12,991 nt of DNA from CAYFIW01 sp964500645 (GCA_964500645.1 CAZCOH010000046.1:1-12991); one strand, 5' to 3'. Positions 1-7,631 are shown, numbered from the stretch's first letter. A program made the numbers and translations. The notes: generated by a model not told the origin, from the letters alone.

Positions 1-783
1 TCAATGGCTGACATGGCACAAACCGATGATGTTTTAGACTGTTGGGATGACCTAGAAAATGTAATTCAGAATGAAAAAGTAATCCCAATAACGTATATGA
101 ACTCCACCGCAGATATCAAATCACTTTGCGGAAAGAATGATGGAATTGTATGCACCTCATCGAATGCGGATAAAGCTTTCGAATGGGCATATGCCAAAGG
201 AGACAAAGTATTATTTCTCCCAGATCAACATCTGGGGCGTAATACAGCCGTAAAAATGGGGATTAGTCTTGACGAAATGATCTTATGGAATCCATTTAAG
301 CCTCTGGGCGGCAACTCCGAAGAATCCGTAAAAAAAGCCAAATTGATCTTGTGGCAGGGACATTGTTCAGTACATACGAGATTCACCGTTTCACAAATAG
401 AGGAAGCGAGAGTGAAATATAACGACGTCAATGTAGTCGTTCATCCTGAATGCACACTAGATGTAGTAAATGCTGCCGACTCTGTAGGATCTACAGAGCA
501 CATAAAAACTGTCATTGAGCAGTCTGCTCCGGGTACTATTTGGGCTGTAGGCACTGAAATTAGCCTAGTTAATAGGATTAGAGACGAAAACCCTGACAAG
601 ACCGTATTCTGCCTTGATTCTGTTGTTTGCCCTTGCTCTACCATGTACAGAATCCACCCAGCGTATCTATCATGGGTTTTGGACGGCATAAATGAAGGGG
701 TTACCGTTAATCAGATAAAAGTAGATGAAGATACCAAGAAATATTCAAAGGTAGCTCTGGAAAGAATGTTGTCTCTTGCCTAG
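1..783 (+). CDS. nadA: Quinolinate synthase NadA (5'-truncated by window edge)
   Basis: NadA is a cytoplasmic [4Fe-4S] enzyme that condenses iminoaspartate (from NadB) with dihydroxyacetone phosphate to make quinolinate for NAD synthesis. The frame is open from base 1, and the codons at 1-12 read S-M-A-D. This matches the family motif C-S-M-A-D-M, whose Cys is the first cluster ligand and must lie just outside the window. The ATG at base 4 is therefore internal, and roughly 110 N-terminal residues are missing. Counting from that ATG, visible motifs are the substrate-binding YMN segment (about bases 94-102), CTSSNA, PDQHLGRN, GHCSVH with the second ligand Cys121, VHPEC, GTE, and the third ligand Cys209 in a CPC motif. 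The WQGHCSVH and CPC style matches the long Bacillus-type NadA (about 370 aa). nadC follows 21 bp downstream, surely co-transcribed. No nadB is visible; it may lie to the left. Confidence 0.96.
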   Translation, partial: SMADMAQTDDVLDCWDDLENVIQNEKVIPITYMNSTADIKSLCGKNDGIVCTSSNADKAFEWAYAKGDKVLFLPDQHLGRNTAVKMGISLDEMILWNPFKPLGGNSEESVKKAKLILWQGHCSVHTRFTVSQIEEARVKYNDVNVVVHPECTLDVVNAADSVGSTEHIKTVIEQSAPGTIWAVGTEISLVNRIRDENPDKTVFCLDSVVCPCSTMYRIHPAYLSWVLDGINEGVTVNQIKVDEDTKKYSKVALERMLSLA

Positions 784-794
784 TGCATTTCTAT

Positions 795-798
795 AGGA
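795..798 (+). promoter_or_regulatory. Ribosome binding site of nadC
   Basis: AGGA lies 6 nt before the nadC ATG at 805, inside the 21 bp nadA-nadC gap. It supports this ATG as the start. Confidence 0.6.
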
Positions 799-804
799 TT
801 TTTT

Positions 805-1650
805 ATGGAAATAACCCCAGGAATTGAATCTCTCGTAAACCTAGCAATCATGGAAGATTATTCTTCTGGAGACGCTACAACTGAGGCACTAATCCCGAGT
901 GAACAAGCTGGGCATGCAACAATAGTATCGGATGAAGACGGAGTTTTATCTGGCATTGATTTAGCCTTATTTGTGTTTCTCAAATTTGACAAAACGCTGT
1001 CAACCAACACCTTGGTTGATGATGGTTCAGAACTAACCAAGGGTACTCGTATAGCTGAAATAAACGGATCCCTAGGTTCGATTCTTACTGCGGAAAGAAC
1101 GGCTTTAAACTTCCTAAGAAAATTGAGTGGTGTCGCAACAGAGACCTCTAAGTATGTCGCCGCTGTCAAAGGCACTCGTGCTCGAATTGTAGATACCAGG
1201 AAAACCACCCCCGGATTCCGATCACTGCAAAAATATTCAGTCAGAATGGGCGGCGGATTTAACCATAGACAAAATCTTGGCGACGGGATTCTCATAAAGG
1301 ATAATCACATCAAGACATTATCTCTAAAAGGGTTAAGCCTGTCTGAAGTTGTAGAAAAAGCTCATATGAACGCTCCTCATACTATCAAAGTAGAAGTCGA
1401 AGTCGAAAATCTAGAACAAGTAACAGAATGCCTTGATGCCGGCGCAGAAATAATCTTACTAGATAACATGAGTCCAGAGATTATGAAACAAGCCGTCAAA
1501 CTGTGTAAAGGTAAAGCTATCACTGAGGCCTCTGGAGGAATAAACCTCCATTCAGTAAAGTCGGCGGCAGAATCTGGAGTAGACCTGATATCTATAGGTG
1601 CTCTGACCCACTCTGCTCCTGACCTAGACCTGAGCTTAGACATAGACTAG
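805..1650 (+). CDS. nadC: Nicotinate-nucleotide pyrophosphorylase (carboxylating), NadC
   Basis: NadC converts quinolinate and PRPP to nicotinate mononucleotide, CO2 and pyrophosphate, the step after NadA in cytoplasmic NAD synthesis. At 281 aa it has the normal family length and is complete. Visible signatures are ERTALNFL (97-104), the DTRKTTPGFR loop (130-139) that binds quinolinate and phosphate, the GGG-FNHR segment (149-155), IKDNH (164-168), EVEVE (197-201), LLDNM (218-222), EASGG (241-245) and a C-terminal GALTHS (265-270). These cover the N-terminal swivel domain and the alpha/beta barrel of a type II phosphoribosyltransferase. The ATG at 805 has AGGA 6 nt upstream. It is the second gene of a nadA-nadC operon, and its stop is 25 bp from the convergent dtd stop with no convincing terminator between them. 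Confidence 0.97.
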   Translation: MEITPGIESLVNLAIMEDYSSGDATTEALIPSEQAGHATIVSDEDGVLSGIDLALFVFLKFDKTLSTNTLVDDGSELTKGTRIAEINGSLGSILTAERTALNFLRKLSGVATETSKYVAAVKGTRARIVDTRKTTPGFRSLQKYSVRMGGGFNHRQNLGDGILIKDNHIKTLSLKGLSLSEVVEKAHMNAPHTIKVEVEVENLEQVTECLDAGAEIILLDNMSPEIMKQAVKLCKGKAITEASGGINLHSVKSAAESGVDLISIGALTHSAPDLDLSLDID

Positions 1651-1675
1651 GGATATATTTCAGACTGTCACTAAT

Positions 1676-2119
1676 TTACGACTCCGAGTCTAATATAATC
1701 GTAACTGGCCCTGAGTTTACTAAACTAACTTCCATTTCAGCTTGAAATATTCCTTTTTCAACACGCAACCCAGTCTTTGAAAAAGAATTGACAGTATCGT
1801 CAAATAACGTCCTCGCTGAGTCAGAAGGCATGGCCTCAGTAAAGCTCGGACGTCGTCCCTTTTTGGTATCCCCATAAAGGGTAAATTGACTTACCAAAAG
1901 TAGCGACCCGTTTGTGTCAGCCAAAGACCTATCAAACCTACCTTTTTCGTCTGGGAAAATACGTAGATTTACTGTTTTATCAACGATGTAGTCAATATCG
2001 TTCTGACAATCTTTAGAAGATATGCCTATGAATACCAGCAGCCCTTCAGCTATCTCACCAACTATCTTTTGTTCAACCGTGACATTTGCAGATGAAACTC
2101 TCTGTAATAAAGCTTTCAA
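1676..2119 (-). CDS. dtd: D-aminoacyl-tRNA deacylase (DTD), TTG start
   Basis: DTD hydrolyses D-amino acids (and mischarged glycine) from tRNA in the cytoplasm and so guards translation against wrong chirality. The 147 aa product has normal length. It begins with the family-typical K-A-L-L-Q-R-V-S stretch and carries SQFTLYG (77-83), the downstream GRRPSF segment (88-93) and the C-terminal NSGP (135-138). The last holds the Gly-cis-Pro pair that gives D-selectivity in this family. The first codon of the conserved N terminus is TTG (2119-2117), and no in-frame ATG lies near it, so TTG must be the start. It sits 3 nt after the fmdB stop with no strong Shine-Dalgarno, suggesting translational coupling. 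The gene is the last of the minus block and converges on nadC. Confidence 0.96.
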   Translation of the reverse strand: MKALLQRVSSANVTVEQKIVGEIAEGLLVFIGISSKDCQNDIDYIVDKTVNLRIFPDEKGRFDRSLADTNGSLLLVSQFTLYGDTKKGRRPSFTEAMPSDSARTLFDDTVNSFSKTGLRVEKGIFQAEMEVSLVNSGPVTIILDSES

Positions 2120-2122
2120 TAA

Positions 2123-2476
2123 CTAGTCAGTTGATTTTGAAGACGATGTTGTTTTACTAGTACTCGTATCTTTGGAGGATTTATCCGATGAACTTGATTC
2201 TTTAGATGACGTCGTGTCCCCTGACTTTTTTTCAGATGAGGTTGTTGTTTCAGTTTCAGATGTTGCGGAATCTCCAGGCTTTCCTGAAGAGCTTCCTTTT
2301 TTGCCATAGTCGTTCACGTACCAGCCACTACCCTTAAAAACAATGGGCACGGCGGAAAATTGTCGTGTCGCCACAGACCCACAGTCCACACAGGGCTGAT
2401 CAACATCGTCACTAAACTTCAATCTCAACTCGAATTTCAAGCCACATTTTCCGCAGCTATAATCGTATGTAGGCAA
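2123..2476 (-). CDS. FmdB-family zinc-ribbon protein with Ser/Thr/Lys-rich tail
   Basis: This small protein belongs to the FmdB putative regulatory family, named after a gene at the Methylophilus formamidase locus. Its biochemical role is not established. The N-terminal 40-50 residues form the family zinc ribbon: M-P-T-Y-D-Y, then CxxC at Cys8/Cys11 and CxxC at Cys29/Cys32. From about residue 60 to 117 the chain is low-complexity, nearly all Ser, Thr, Lys, Asp, Glu and Gly, and likely disordered. Similar tails are common in this family in Gram-positive-like phyla. The start is TTG (2476-2474), preceded by a strong GGAGGG; the conserved N terminus leaves no other choice. dtd follows 3 nt after its stop, so the two are probably translated together. 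A promoter and hairpin lie just upstream. Confidence 0.9.
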   Translation of the reverse strand: MPTYDYSCGKCGLKFELRLKFSDDVDQPCVDCGSVATRQFSAVPIVFKGSGWYVNDYGKKGSSSGKPGDSATSETETTTSSEKKSGDTTSSKESSSSDKSSKDTSTSKTTSSSKSTD

Positions 2477-2480
2477 ACTA

Positions 2481-2486
2481 CCCTCC
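2481..2486 (-). promoter_or_regulatory. Strong Shine-Dalgarno of the fmdB-like gene
   Basis: On the minus strand GGAGGG sits a few bases upstream of the TTG at 2476. It is the best ribosome binding site in the window and decides this non-ATG start. Confidence 0.8.
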
Positions 2487-2499
2487 GTCAGGAAAGTTC

Positions 2500-2529
2500 A
2501 AACAAAAAGCAGTCTTTAATCGACTGCTT
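2500..2529 (-). terminator. Rho-independent-like terminator after purL, also in the fmdB leader
   Basis: An 8 bp perfect stem (2507-2514 with 2522-2529, AAGCAGTC/GACTGCTT) with a 7 nt loop is followed on the minus strand by TTT-G-TTT, giving a stem end plus U-tract. There is no T-run on the plus strand, so it acts one way. It lies about 100 bp past the purL stop and would end the pur transcript. The stem is short and half A/T, so termination may be partial. Because the putative fmdB promoter lies just upstream, the hairpin would also form in the fmdB leader RNA. Confidence 0.55.
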
Positions 2530-2540
2530 ACAATCATATT

Positions 2541-2569
2541 AATCTAGCATCGGGATTTTTAGGTGTCAA
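2541..2569 (-). promoter_or_regulatory. Putative sigma-70 promoter for fmdB-dtd
   Basis: On the minus strand a perfect -35 TTGACA (2569-2564) and a -10 TAGATT (2546-2541, 4 of 6 matches to TATAAT) are separated by 17 bp. The predicted start is near 2534, about 58 nt before the fmdB TTG and only a few bases ahead of the hairpin at 2529-2507. This is pattern matching only; no transcript data support it. Confidence 0.5.
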
Positions 2570-2627
2570 ACTCGGGTACAGTTCCACATCAAAGATAAAT
2601 AATTTAAATTATGTCTATTCCCTAATA

Positions 2628-4835
2628 TCAAGATGCGCCTATCAGAGCATCATCACTTGTATTCGCCAATAGTTCTAGATCAATATCGATAAAGTTATTA
2701 ATAACAAATCTTTTTTTTCCATTAACTTTTCCCAAAACACAATATCCGACCCCAAAAGATTCGCACGTCGCTTCAAATTTACCCATATTTTCAGGCGTTA
2801 ATGAAACTATAATCCTTGATTGAGCTTCACCGAACAAACCAATATCCCATCTTCCATCTAAATCAAAGTTTCCTTCAAAGCCTTTATAAGAATTAATCGA
2901 GGATTCTGCCAATGCTACGGCGATACCGCCATCTGAACAATCGTGTGCTGAAGATACAATACCGGATCCAATCAAATCTCTACAAACCTTCTGAACCAAT
3001 ATTTCCCTTTCCAAATCAATGCTAGGACGCCCTGCGACTGTATGATGCATTAGTGCAAGATATTCGCTGCCCGATAGGTCCTCAAATTTGGATTCTACCG
3101 AATCACGACCCAGCAAAATCACAATATCTCCATCTGATTTGAAGACATTGTTACAGTTCATATCAACATTTTCGGTTAGTCCTACTGCTCCAATGACAGG
3201 GGTAGGGTATATAGGCTCTCCGTGTGTCTCGTTATATAAACTAACGTTTCCACTAATAACTGGACTTTCAAAGGCTTTACTAGCATCAGAAATACCTTTA
3301 ATACATTCTTCCAATTGATAATATACGTCCGCTTTTTCAGGGTTACCAAAATTTAGACAATTAGTTAGAGCTATTGGCACAGCTCCGGTGCAAGACACAT
3401 TTCTGCAAGCCTCAGCAACTGCTATCAAACCTCCTATATAGGGGTCCAGATAACAAAGTCTGCCATTACCGTCAGTAGCTGCGGAAAGACCCTTTTTCGT
3501 CCCTTTAATCCTCACCAATGCTCCATCATTTCCCGGGCCTATGACAGTATTGGTTTGTACCTGATGATCATATCTACGAAAAACAGATCTCCTACTGCAT
3601 ATATTTGGAGAAGCCAAAAGTTCTAAAAGCACCTGGTTGGGAGTTTTATCAGTCAAGGGTATTGAAGTCAGATCAAAACTTTGGATTTCTTTTATTAGGT
3701 CAGACTGAACCCCCTCGAGTCGATACAAAGGAGGATCAGTTAACACATCAACAGGTACATCTGCCTCTAATTTTCCTTTTTCAAATATCTTGGTCCTGCC
3801 ATCATCTGTAGTTTTCCCAATTAATGTGCAATTCACTTCCCATTTATTAAAAATTCCTTGGACATAATCAAGATTCTCTTCCCTTACTGATATCAGCATC
3901 CTTTCTTGAGTTTCCGAAAGCATGATTTCGTATGGCTCCATGCCAGAATCGCGGAGAGGAACATTGTCGATGTAAATTTCAATGCCTGAATTAGCATTGG
4001 AAGCACACTCTACTGCAGCACTGGTAAGACCAGCAGCTCCAAGGTCTTGAAGACCTTCTATTCGACCAGAAGCAACCACCTCTAAACAGGCCTCTATAAG
4101 AACTTTTTCTAAAAATGGATTCCCTACTTGAACAGTCGGGCGAAGTTCACGATCATCTTCGAAAGTCCTTGATGCCAGTCCAGAAGCACCATGGATACCA
4201 TCTCTCCCTGTTCCAGAACCTACCAAAAGCAATAAAGAATCTTTGGGACCAGCAGTTGCTCTAGTAAGTTCATTTTTGTTCAGTAAACCGATACACATAG
4301 CATTTACAAGAGGATTCTCCGAATAAGCTTCGTCAAATACCACCTCCCCTCCCACATTAGGAATACCGATACAGTTACCGTATCCTGAAATCCCTGACAC
4401 TACTCCATTGAATAAATACTGATTCCTCGGTTCCGACAGTGAACCAAATCTAAGTGAATTCAATAATGCTATCGGTCGTGCACCCATAGCAAAAATATCC
4501 CTCACAATGCCGCCAACTCCCGTGGCCGCACCTTCATATGGCTCTATTGCTGAAGGATGATTATGTGATTCTATTTTGAAAACTATTGCAAGCCCATCAC
4601 CAATATCCACAACCCCAGCATTTTCTTCTCCCGGATTAACAAGAAGCCTAGGGCTATCTGATGCAAAAACTTTCAACAATGGTTTGGAATGCTTATACCC
4701 ACAATGCTCACTCCATAACGAACCAAATAAGCCAAGTTCAAGAAAATTTGGTGACCTTCCCAATCTTTCTACTATAATTTCATATTCCGACTCTAAAAGA
4801 GCTAAATCATCTAGGATTTGCTTGTCAACAGCCAT
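2628..4835 (-). CDS. purL: Phosphoribosylformylglycinamidine synthase subunit PurL (small type)
   Basis: PurL is the ATP-dependent synthase subunit that turns FGAR plus ammonia (from PurQ) into FGAM in step 4 of purine synthesis. The 735 aa form lacks the fused glutaminase and N-terminal domain of the large (about 1300 aa) enzyme and normally works as a PurL-PurQ-PurS complex. The family signatures appear in order: RSPNFLELGLFGSLWSEHC near the N terminus, ESHNHPS and GAATGVGGIVRD, NVGGE, GRDGIHGASGLASR, QDLGAAGLTSA, LSETQERM, GPGNDGA, ALTNCLNFGNP, SGNVSLYNET, and AHDCSDGGIAVALAES near the C terminus. The ATG at 4835 gives the usual N terminus; the frame extends 18 codons to a TTG at 4889, just downstream of an in-frame TAG. 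Neither start has a clear Shine-Dalgarno. purQ lies directly upstream, and the terminator at 2500-2529 follows. Confidence 0.97.
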   Translation of the reverse strand: MAVDKQILDDLALLESEYEIIVERLGRSPNFLELGLFGSLWSEHCGYKHSKPLLKVFASDSPRLLVNPGEENAGVVDIGDGLAIVFKIESHNHPSAIEPYEGAATGVGGIVRDIFAMGARPIALLNSLRFGSLSEPRNQYLFNGVVSGISGYGNCIGIPNVGGEVVFDEAYSENPLVNAMCIGLLNKNELTRATAGPKDSLLLLVGSGTGRDGIHGASGLASRTFEDDRELRPTVQVGNPFLEKVLIEACLEVVASGRIEGLQDLGAAGLTSAAVECASNANSGIEIYIDNVPLRDSGMEPYEIMLSETQERMLISVREENLDYVQGIFNKWEVNCTLIGKTTDDGRTKIFEKGKLEADVPVDVLTDPPLYRLEGVQSDLIKEIQSFDLTSIPLTDKTPNQVLLELLASPNICSRRSVFRRYDHQVQTNTVIGPGNDGALVRIKGTKKGLSAATDGNGRLCYLDPYIGGLIAVAEACRNVSCTGAVPIALTNCLNFGNPEKADVYYQLEECIKGISDASKAFESPVISGNVSLYNETHGEPIYPTPVIGAVGLTENVDMNCNNVFKSDGDIVILLGRDSVESKFEDLSGSEYLALMHHTVAGRPSIDLEREILVQKVCRDLIGSGIVSSAHDCSDGGIAVALAESSINSYKGFEGNFDLDGRWDIGLFGEAQSRIIVSLTPENMGKFEATCESFGVGYCVLGKVNGKKRFVINNFIDIDLELLANTSDDALIGAS

Positions 4836-4908
4836 TGTACTTTTAACACCATTTGAAAATATATTTTTTGCTTGCAAAAACTGTTTCAAGCAAAACCACT
4901 ATGACACT

Positions 4909-5613
4909 CTAAAATTTACTGACACCTAATTTCTCGGTAACTATCGATTCAAATATCAACTTACCATCTACTCCACCTAATATCGGGTCACAGCATCTTT
5001 CTGGATGAGGCATCATTCCTAACACGTTACCTTGAGAATTGATCAATCCCCCAATGTTATTTATAGATCCGTTGGGATTACTATCTTGATTAATAGTTCC
5101 ATCCGGATCACAGTAACGAAAAACTACCTGTCCGTTTTCTTCTAAAGTTTTTAAAGTTTCAGGGTCCGCAAAATAGTTACCTTCACCATGTGAAATTGGA
5201 ACAGAGATAACTTGCTTTGATTCAAGGGTATTACTGAAAGCCGTGTCAGAATTTTCCACTCTAAGATGGGTCCATTCACACCTGAATTCAAGATGGTCAT
5301 TCGGGAGTAAAACGCCAGGTAAAAGACCAGATTCACAAAGAATTTGAAACCCATTACAGATGCCTATTACTAACCCACCTGAATTGGCAAATTTTTTTAC
5401 CGAATCCATAACTGGAGAGAGTCGAGCGATTGCCCCGCACCGCAAGTAATCTCCATAAGAAAACCCTCCAGGTAGAATTATGCAATCGTAATTTGAAATA
5501 TTTGTATCGTTATGCCAAACATAGTCAACTGGCTGCCCAATAATTTCGTCTACTACGGTATAACAATCAACCTCGCTCCAAGTTCCTGGAAATACAACCA
5601 CTCCAAATCTCAT
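4909..5613 (-). CDS. purQ: Phosphoribosylformylglycinamidine synthase subunit PurQ (glutaminase)
   Basis: PurQ is the class I glutamine amidotransferase that hydrolyses glutamine and channels ammonia to PurL. At 234 aa it has the usual length. The N-terminal FPGTWSEVDC segment and LPGGFSYGDYLRCGAIAR are typical of PurQ. The nucleophile elbow is GICNGFQ with Cys86, and the catalytic His-x-Glu is in MPHPER near residue 205. A PISHGEGNYF segment, also typical, lies between. The ATG (5613-5611) lies 6 nt after the yqeY-like stop, and a purine-rich AGAGAAG lies about 10 nt upstream inside the end of that gene, so expression is probably coupled. The small PurL-type system also needs PurS (about 80 aa), which is not seen next to purQ or elsewhere in the window. 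Confidence 0.97.
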   Translation of the reverse strand: MRFGVVVFPGTWSEVDCYTVVDEIIGQPVDYVWHNDTNISNYDCIILPGGFSYGDYLRCGAIARLSPVMDSVKKFANSGGLVIGICNGFQILCESGLLPGVLLPNDHLEFRCEWTHLRVENSDTAFSNTLESKQVISVPISHGEGNYFADPETLKTLEENGQVVFRYCDPDGTINQDSNPNGSINNIGGLINSQGNVLGMMPHPERCCDPILGGVDGKLIFESIVTEKLGVSKF

Positions 5614-5619
5614 ATTTAC

Positions 5620-6069
5620 TTATACTTCTCTTAGCTTAGTCGAGACAATCGAACTGATTATTTTTCCATCTGCCCTACCCTGCACCTTTTGCATAATAAC
5701 CCCCATCACTTTCCCCATGTCAGATGGACCTTCTGGATTCACCTCTTCAAATACAGCATCTATTAATTCTCGTAATTCAGAGTCTGACAATCTCTCCGGC
5801 AAATAGGAAGAAATTATATTAAGTTCCGCGGTCTCATTTTCAACGAGATCTGGGCGGTCAGCAGATTCAAATGCTTCTATGCTGTCTCTTCTTTGCTGTG
5901 CCTGCTTGGTCAAAACCGCCAATATACCTTCTTCATCCAATTCTTTCTTCTTAGCTATTTCGGCGTTCCTAATCTCTGACAACATCGTCCTCAATACAGT
6001 TCTTCCTACTGCGTCCTTGTTCCGCATCGCTTCCTTCAACTCAACATTTATTCGATCTTTCAATGACAT
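5620..6069 (-). CDS. GatB/YqeY domain-containing protein
   Basis: This is a stand-alone YqeY-type protein, similar to the helical C-terminal tRNA-binding domain of GatB, the amidotransferase subunit that makes Gln-tRNA(Gln) from Glu-tRNA(Gln). The exact job of stand-alone YqeY proteins is not settled. The 149 aa chain is mostly helical and charged. It starts M-S-L-K-D-R-I, has the family-like VLRTMLSEIRNAEI near residues 25-38, YLPERLSDSELRELI around 90-105, and the C-terminal GKVMGVIMQKVQGRADGK segment. The ATG at 6069 is preferred because GGAG lies 9 nt upstream and the product then starts like its relatives; a second in-frame ATG at 6084 would add 5 residues. It lies between gltX and purQ on the same strand, and its stop is 6 nt before the purQ ATG. 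Confidence 0.92.
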   Translation of the reverse strand: MSLKDRINVELKEAMRNKDAVGRTVLRTMLSEIRNAEIAKKKELDEEGILAVLTKQAQQRRDSIEAFESADRPDLVENETAELNIISSYLPERLSDSELRELIDAVFEEVNPEGPSDMGKVMGVIMQKVQGRADGKIISSIVSTKLREV

Positions 6070-6143
6070 ACAAAAATGCTCCATATCTTTCTAGTAGTCG
6101 ATTCTGAGTATAGAATCGGGTACCTTCAGCGTCAATAAACCAT

Positions 6144-7631
6144 CTACGCGTCAAGCTTCATTATTGCTTTATCCAAAAGCAATAGGACTTTTTCTTTGCC
6201 TAAAATTTCGAGTGAAGGAAATAATGGGGGCGACACGTCTTGTCCTGAAGTTGCCATTCTCAAAGTTCCAAGAACTTGTCCAGTTTTGGCCTCCATTTCA
6301 CTAGATATCGACCTTAGTGCAATCTCAATCTCATCTGCATAAAACGATTCCAAGTCAGACAATTTCTTACGGCCAATTTCTAAAACAATACGAGCTTTTT
6401 CAGTATCCATCCCTTTTTGGATAAGTTTTTCCGAGTCATAGTTAATATGATCTCTAAATAAAAAGGCGACGAAATGCTCAGCATCACTTAATGTTTTAAG
6501 ACGATCTTTCACCAGTGAAGCTACAGGAGTAGCTTCGCTGGCGTTAGGCAACCTATCAAATTTGGTAGGCGGGAATTCATTCCAATAATTACAAAGGTAA
6601 TCAGCCAGACCTTCATCGGTCATTTGCCTTATATAGTATCCGTTCATCCAATCCAGTTTTTCCCTGTCAAATACAGCTCCAGCAATATTGACCCTAGTTA
6701 GGTCAAAATTTTTCGCAATCTCATCCCTGCTTAGTATTTCCGTCTCTCCATCTAGAGACCACCCTAGTAAGCTTAAAAAATTAAGCATTGCATCCGGAAG
6801 ATAACCTTTTTCTTTATATTCTAAAATTGAAGTCGCCCCATGACGCTTACTTAGTTTAGATTTATCAGGAGCTAATATAGCTGGCAAATGAGCAAATAAT
6901 GGAGGCTCCCAACCTAGAGCATCGTAGAGCTGTATATGCCTGGGCACACTGGAGAGCCACTCTTCACCACGTAAAACATGTGTGATTTCCATATGGTGAT
7001 CATCCACAACTGAAGCTAGATGATAAGTCGGGAATCCATCTGCCTTCAAAATAACAAAGTCGTCCACCAAATCATTTTCAAACTCTACCGTCCCTCTGAC
7101 CATGTCGATAATTCTCGACACCCCCGCATCTGGCATAGAAAACCTAACAACACTTGTAGCGCCAGAATCAAAGTAATGTTGAGCTTCCATTTCAGTTATG
7201 TTTCTGCATTTTCCATCATATCCGACTTTGGATAATTTCCTTGCGCGCTGTTCCTCTCTTAATTCAGACAATCTCTGTGGAGAGCAATAACATTTATAAG
7301 CGAACCCATTTGCTATTAATAAATCAACAGCATGTGCGTAGTAATCCAACCTCTCTGATTGTGTGTATGGCCCGTATGGTCCTTCTTTATCAAAACCTTC
7401 ATCCCAACATAAACCTAACCACTCAAGTGATTCCCTTTGTTTTTCAATGGCACCTTCCACCCTTCTATTCTGATCCGTGTCCTCCACCCTCACAACAAAT
7501 TCCCCACCATTATTCTTTACTAGAAGCCAGTCAAAAATAGCCGTCCTGATATTTCCAACGTGCGGTTCACCGGTCGGGCTTGGGGCATAACGAACTCTTG
7601 ATTTGATGGGCTGTTCAATTTTTTGGATCAA
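6144..7631 (-). CDS. gltX: Glutamyl-tRNA synthetase (class I), TTG start
   Basis: GltX attaches glutamate to tRNA(Glu), and also to tRNA(Gln) in bacteria that use the GatCAB route. The catalytic Rossmann domain shows RYAPSPTGEPHVGN, in which HVGN (24-27) is the class I HIGH motif, then RVEDTD, the GEEWL segment and KLSKRHG (259-265) as the KMSKS loop. A zinc-site region has CYC at Cys114/Cys116 and YDGKCRN with Cys142; the position that is His in the E. coli C-x-H pair is Asn144. The C-terminal half is the helical anticodon-binding region. At about 495 aa the length is normal. No ATG exists near the N terminus. TTG at 7631 has AAAGG 7 nt upstream and is preferred over TTG at 7649, which would add 6 residues. 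Neighbours suggest translation-linked co-expression with the YqeY-domain gene. Confidence 0.97.
   Translation of the reverse strand: MIQKIEQPIKSRVRYAPSPTGEPHVGNIRTAIFDWLLVKNNGGEFVVRVEDTDQNRRVEGAIEKQRESLEWLGLCWDEGFDKEGPYGPYTQSERLDYYAHAVDLLIANGFAYKCYCSPQRLSELREEQRARKLSKVGYDGKCRNITEMEAQHYFDSGATSVVRFSMPDAGVSRIIDMVRGTVEFENDLVDDFVILKADGFPTYHLASVVDDHHMEITHVLRGEEWLSSVPRHIQLYDALGWEPPLFAHLPAILAPDKSKLSKRHGATSILEYKEKGYLPDAMLNFLSLLGWSLDGETEILSRDEIAKNFDLTRVNIAGAVFDREKLDWMNGYYIRQMTDEGLADYLCNYWNEFPPTKFDRLPNASEATPVASLVKDRLKTLSDAEHFVAFLFRDHINYDSEKLIQKGMDTEKARIVLEIGRKKLSDLESFYADEIEIALRSISSEMEAKTGQVLGTLRMATSGQDVSPPLFPSLEILGKEKVLLLLDKAIMKLDA

Noticed and set aside
1651..1690. Possible bidirectional terminator between convergent nadC and dtd
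   Set aside because: Only a 4 bp stem (GACT/AGTC) inside the end of dtd was found, with no T-run. The convergent genes may rely on another mechanism.
6099..6118. 7 bp inverted repeat (CGATTCT/AGAATCG) between gltX and the YqeY-domain gene
   Set aside because: There is no U-run on either strand and the stem is short and AT-rich, so it does not support a terminator call.
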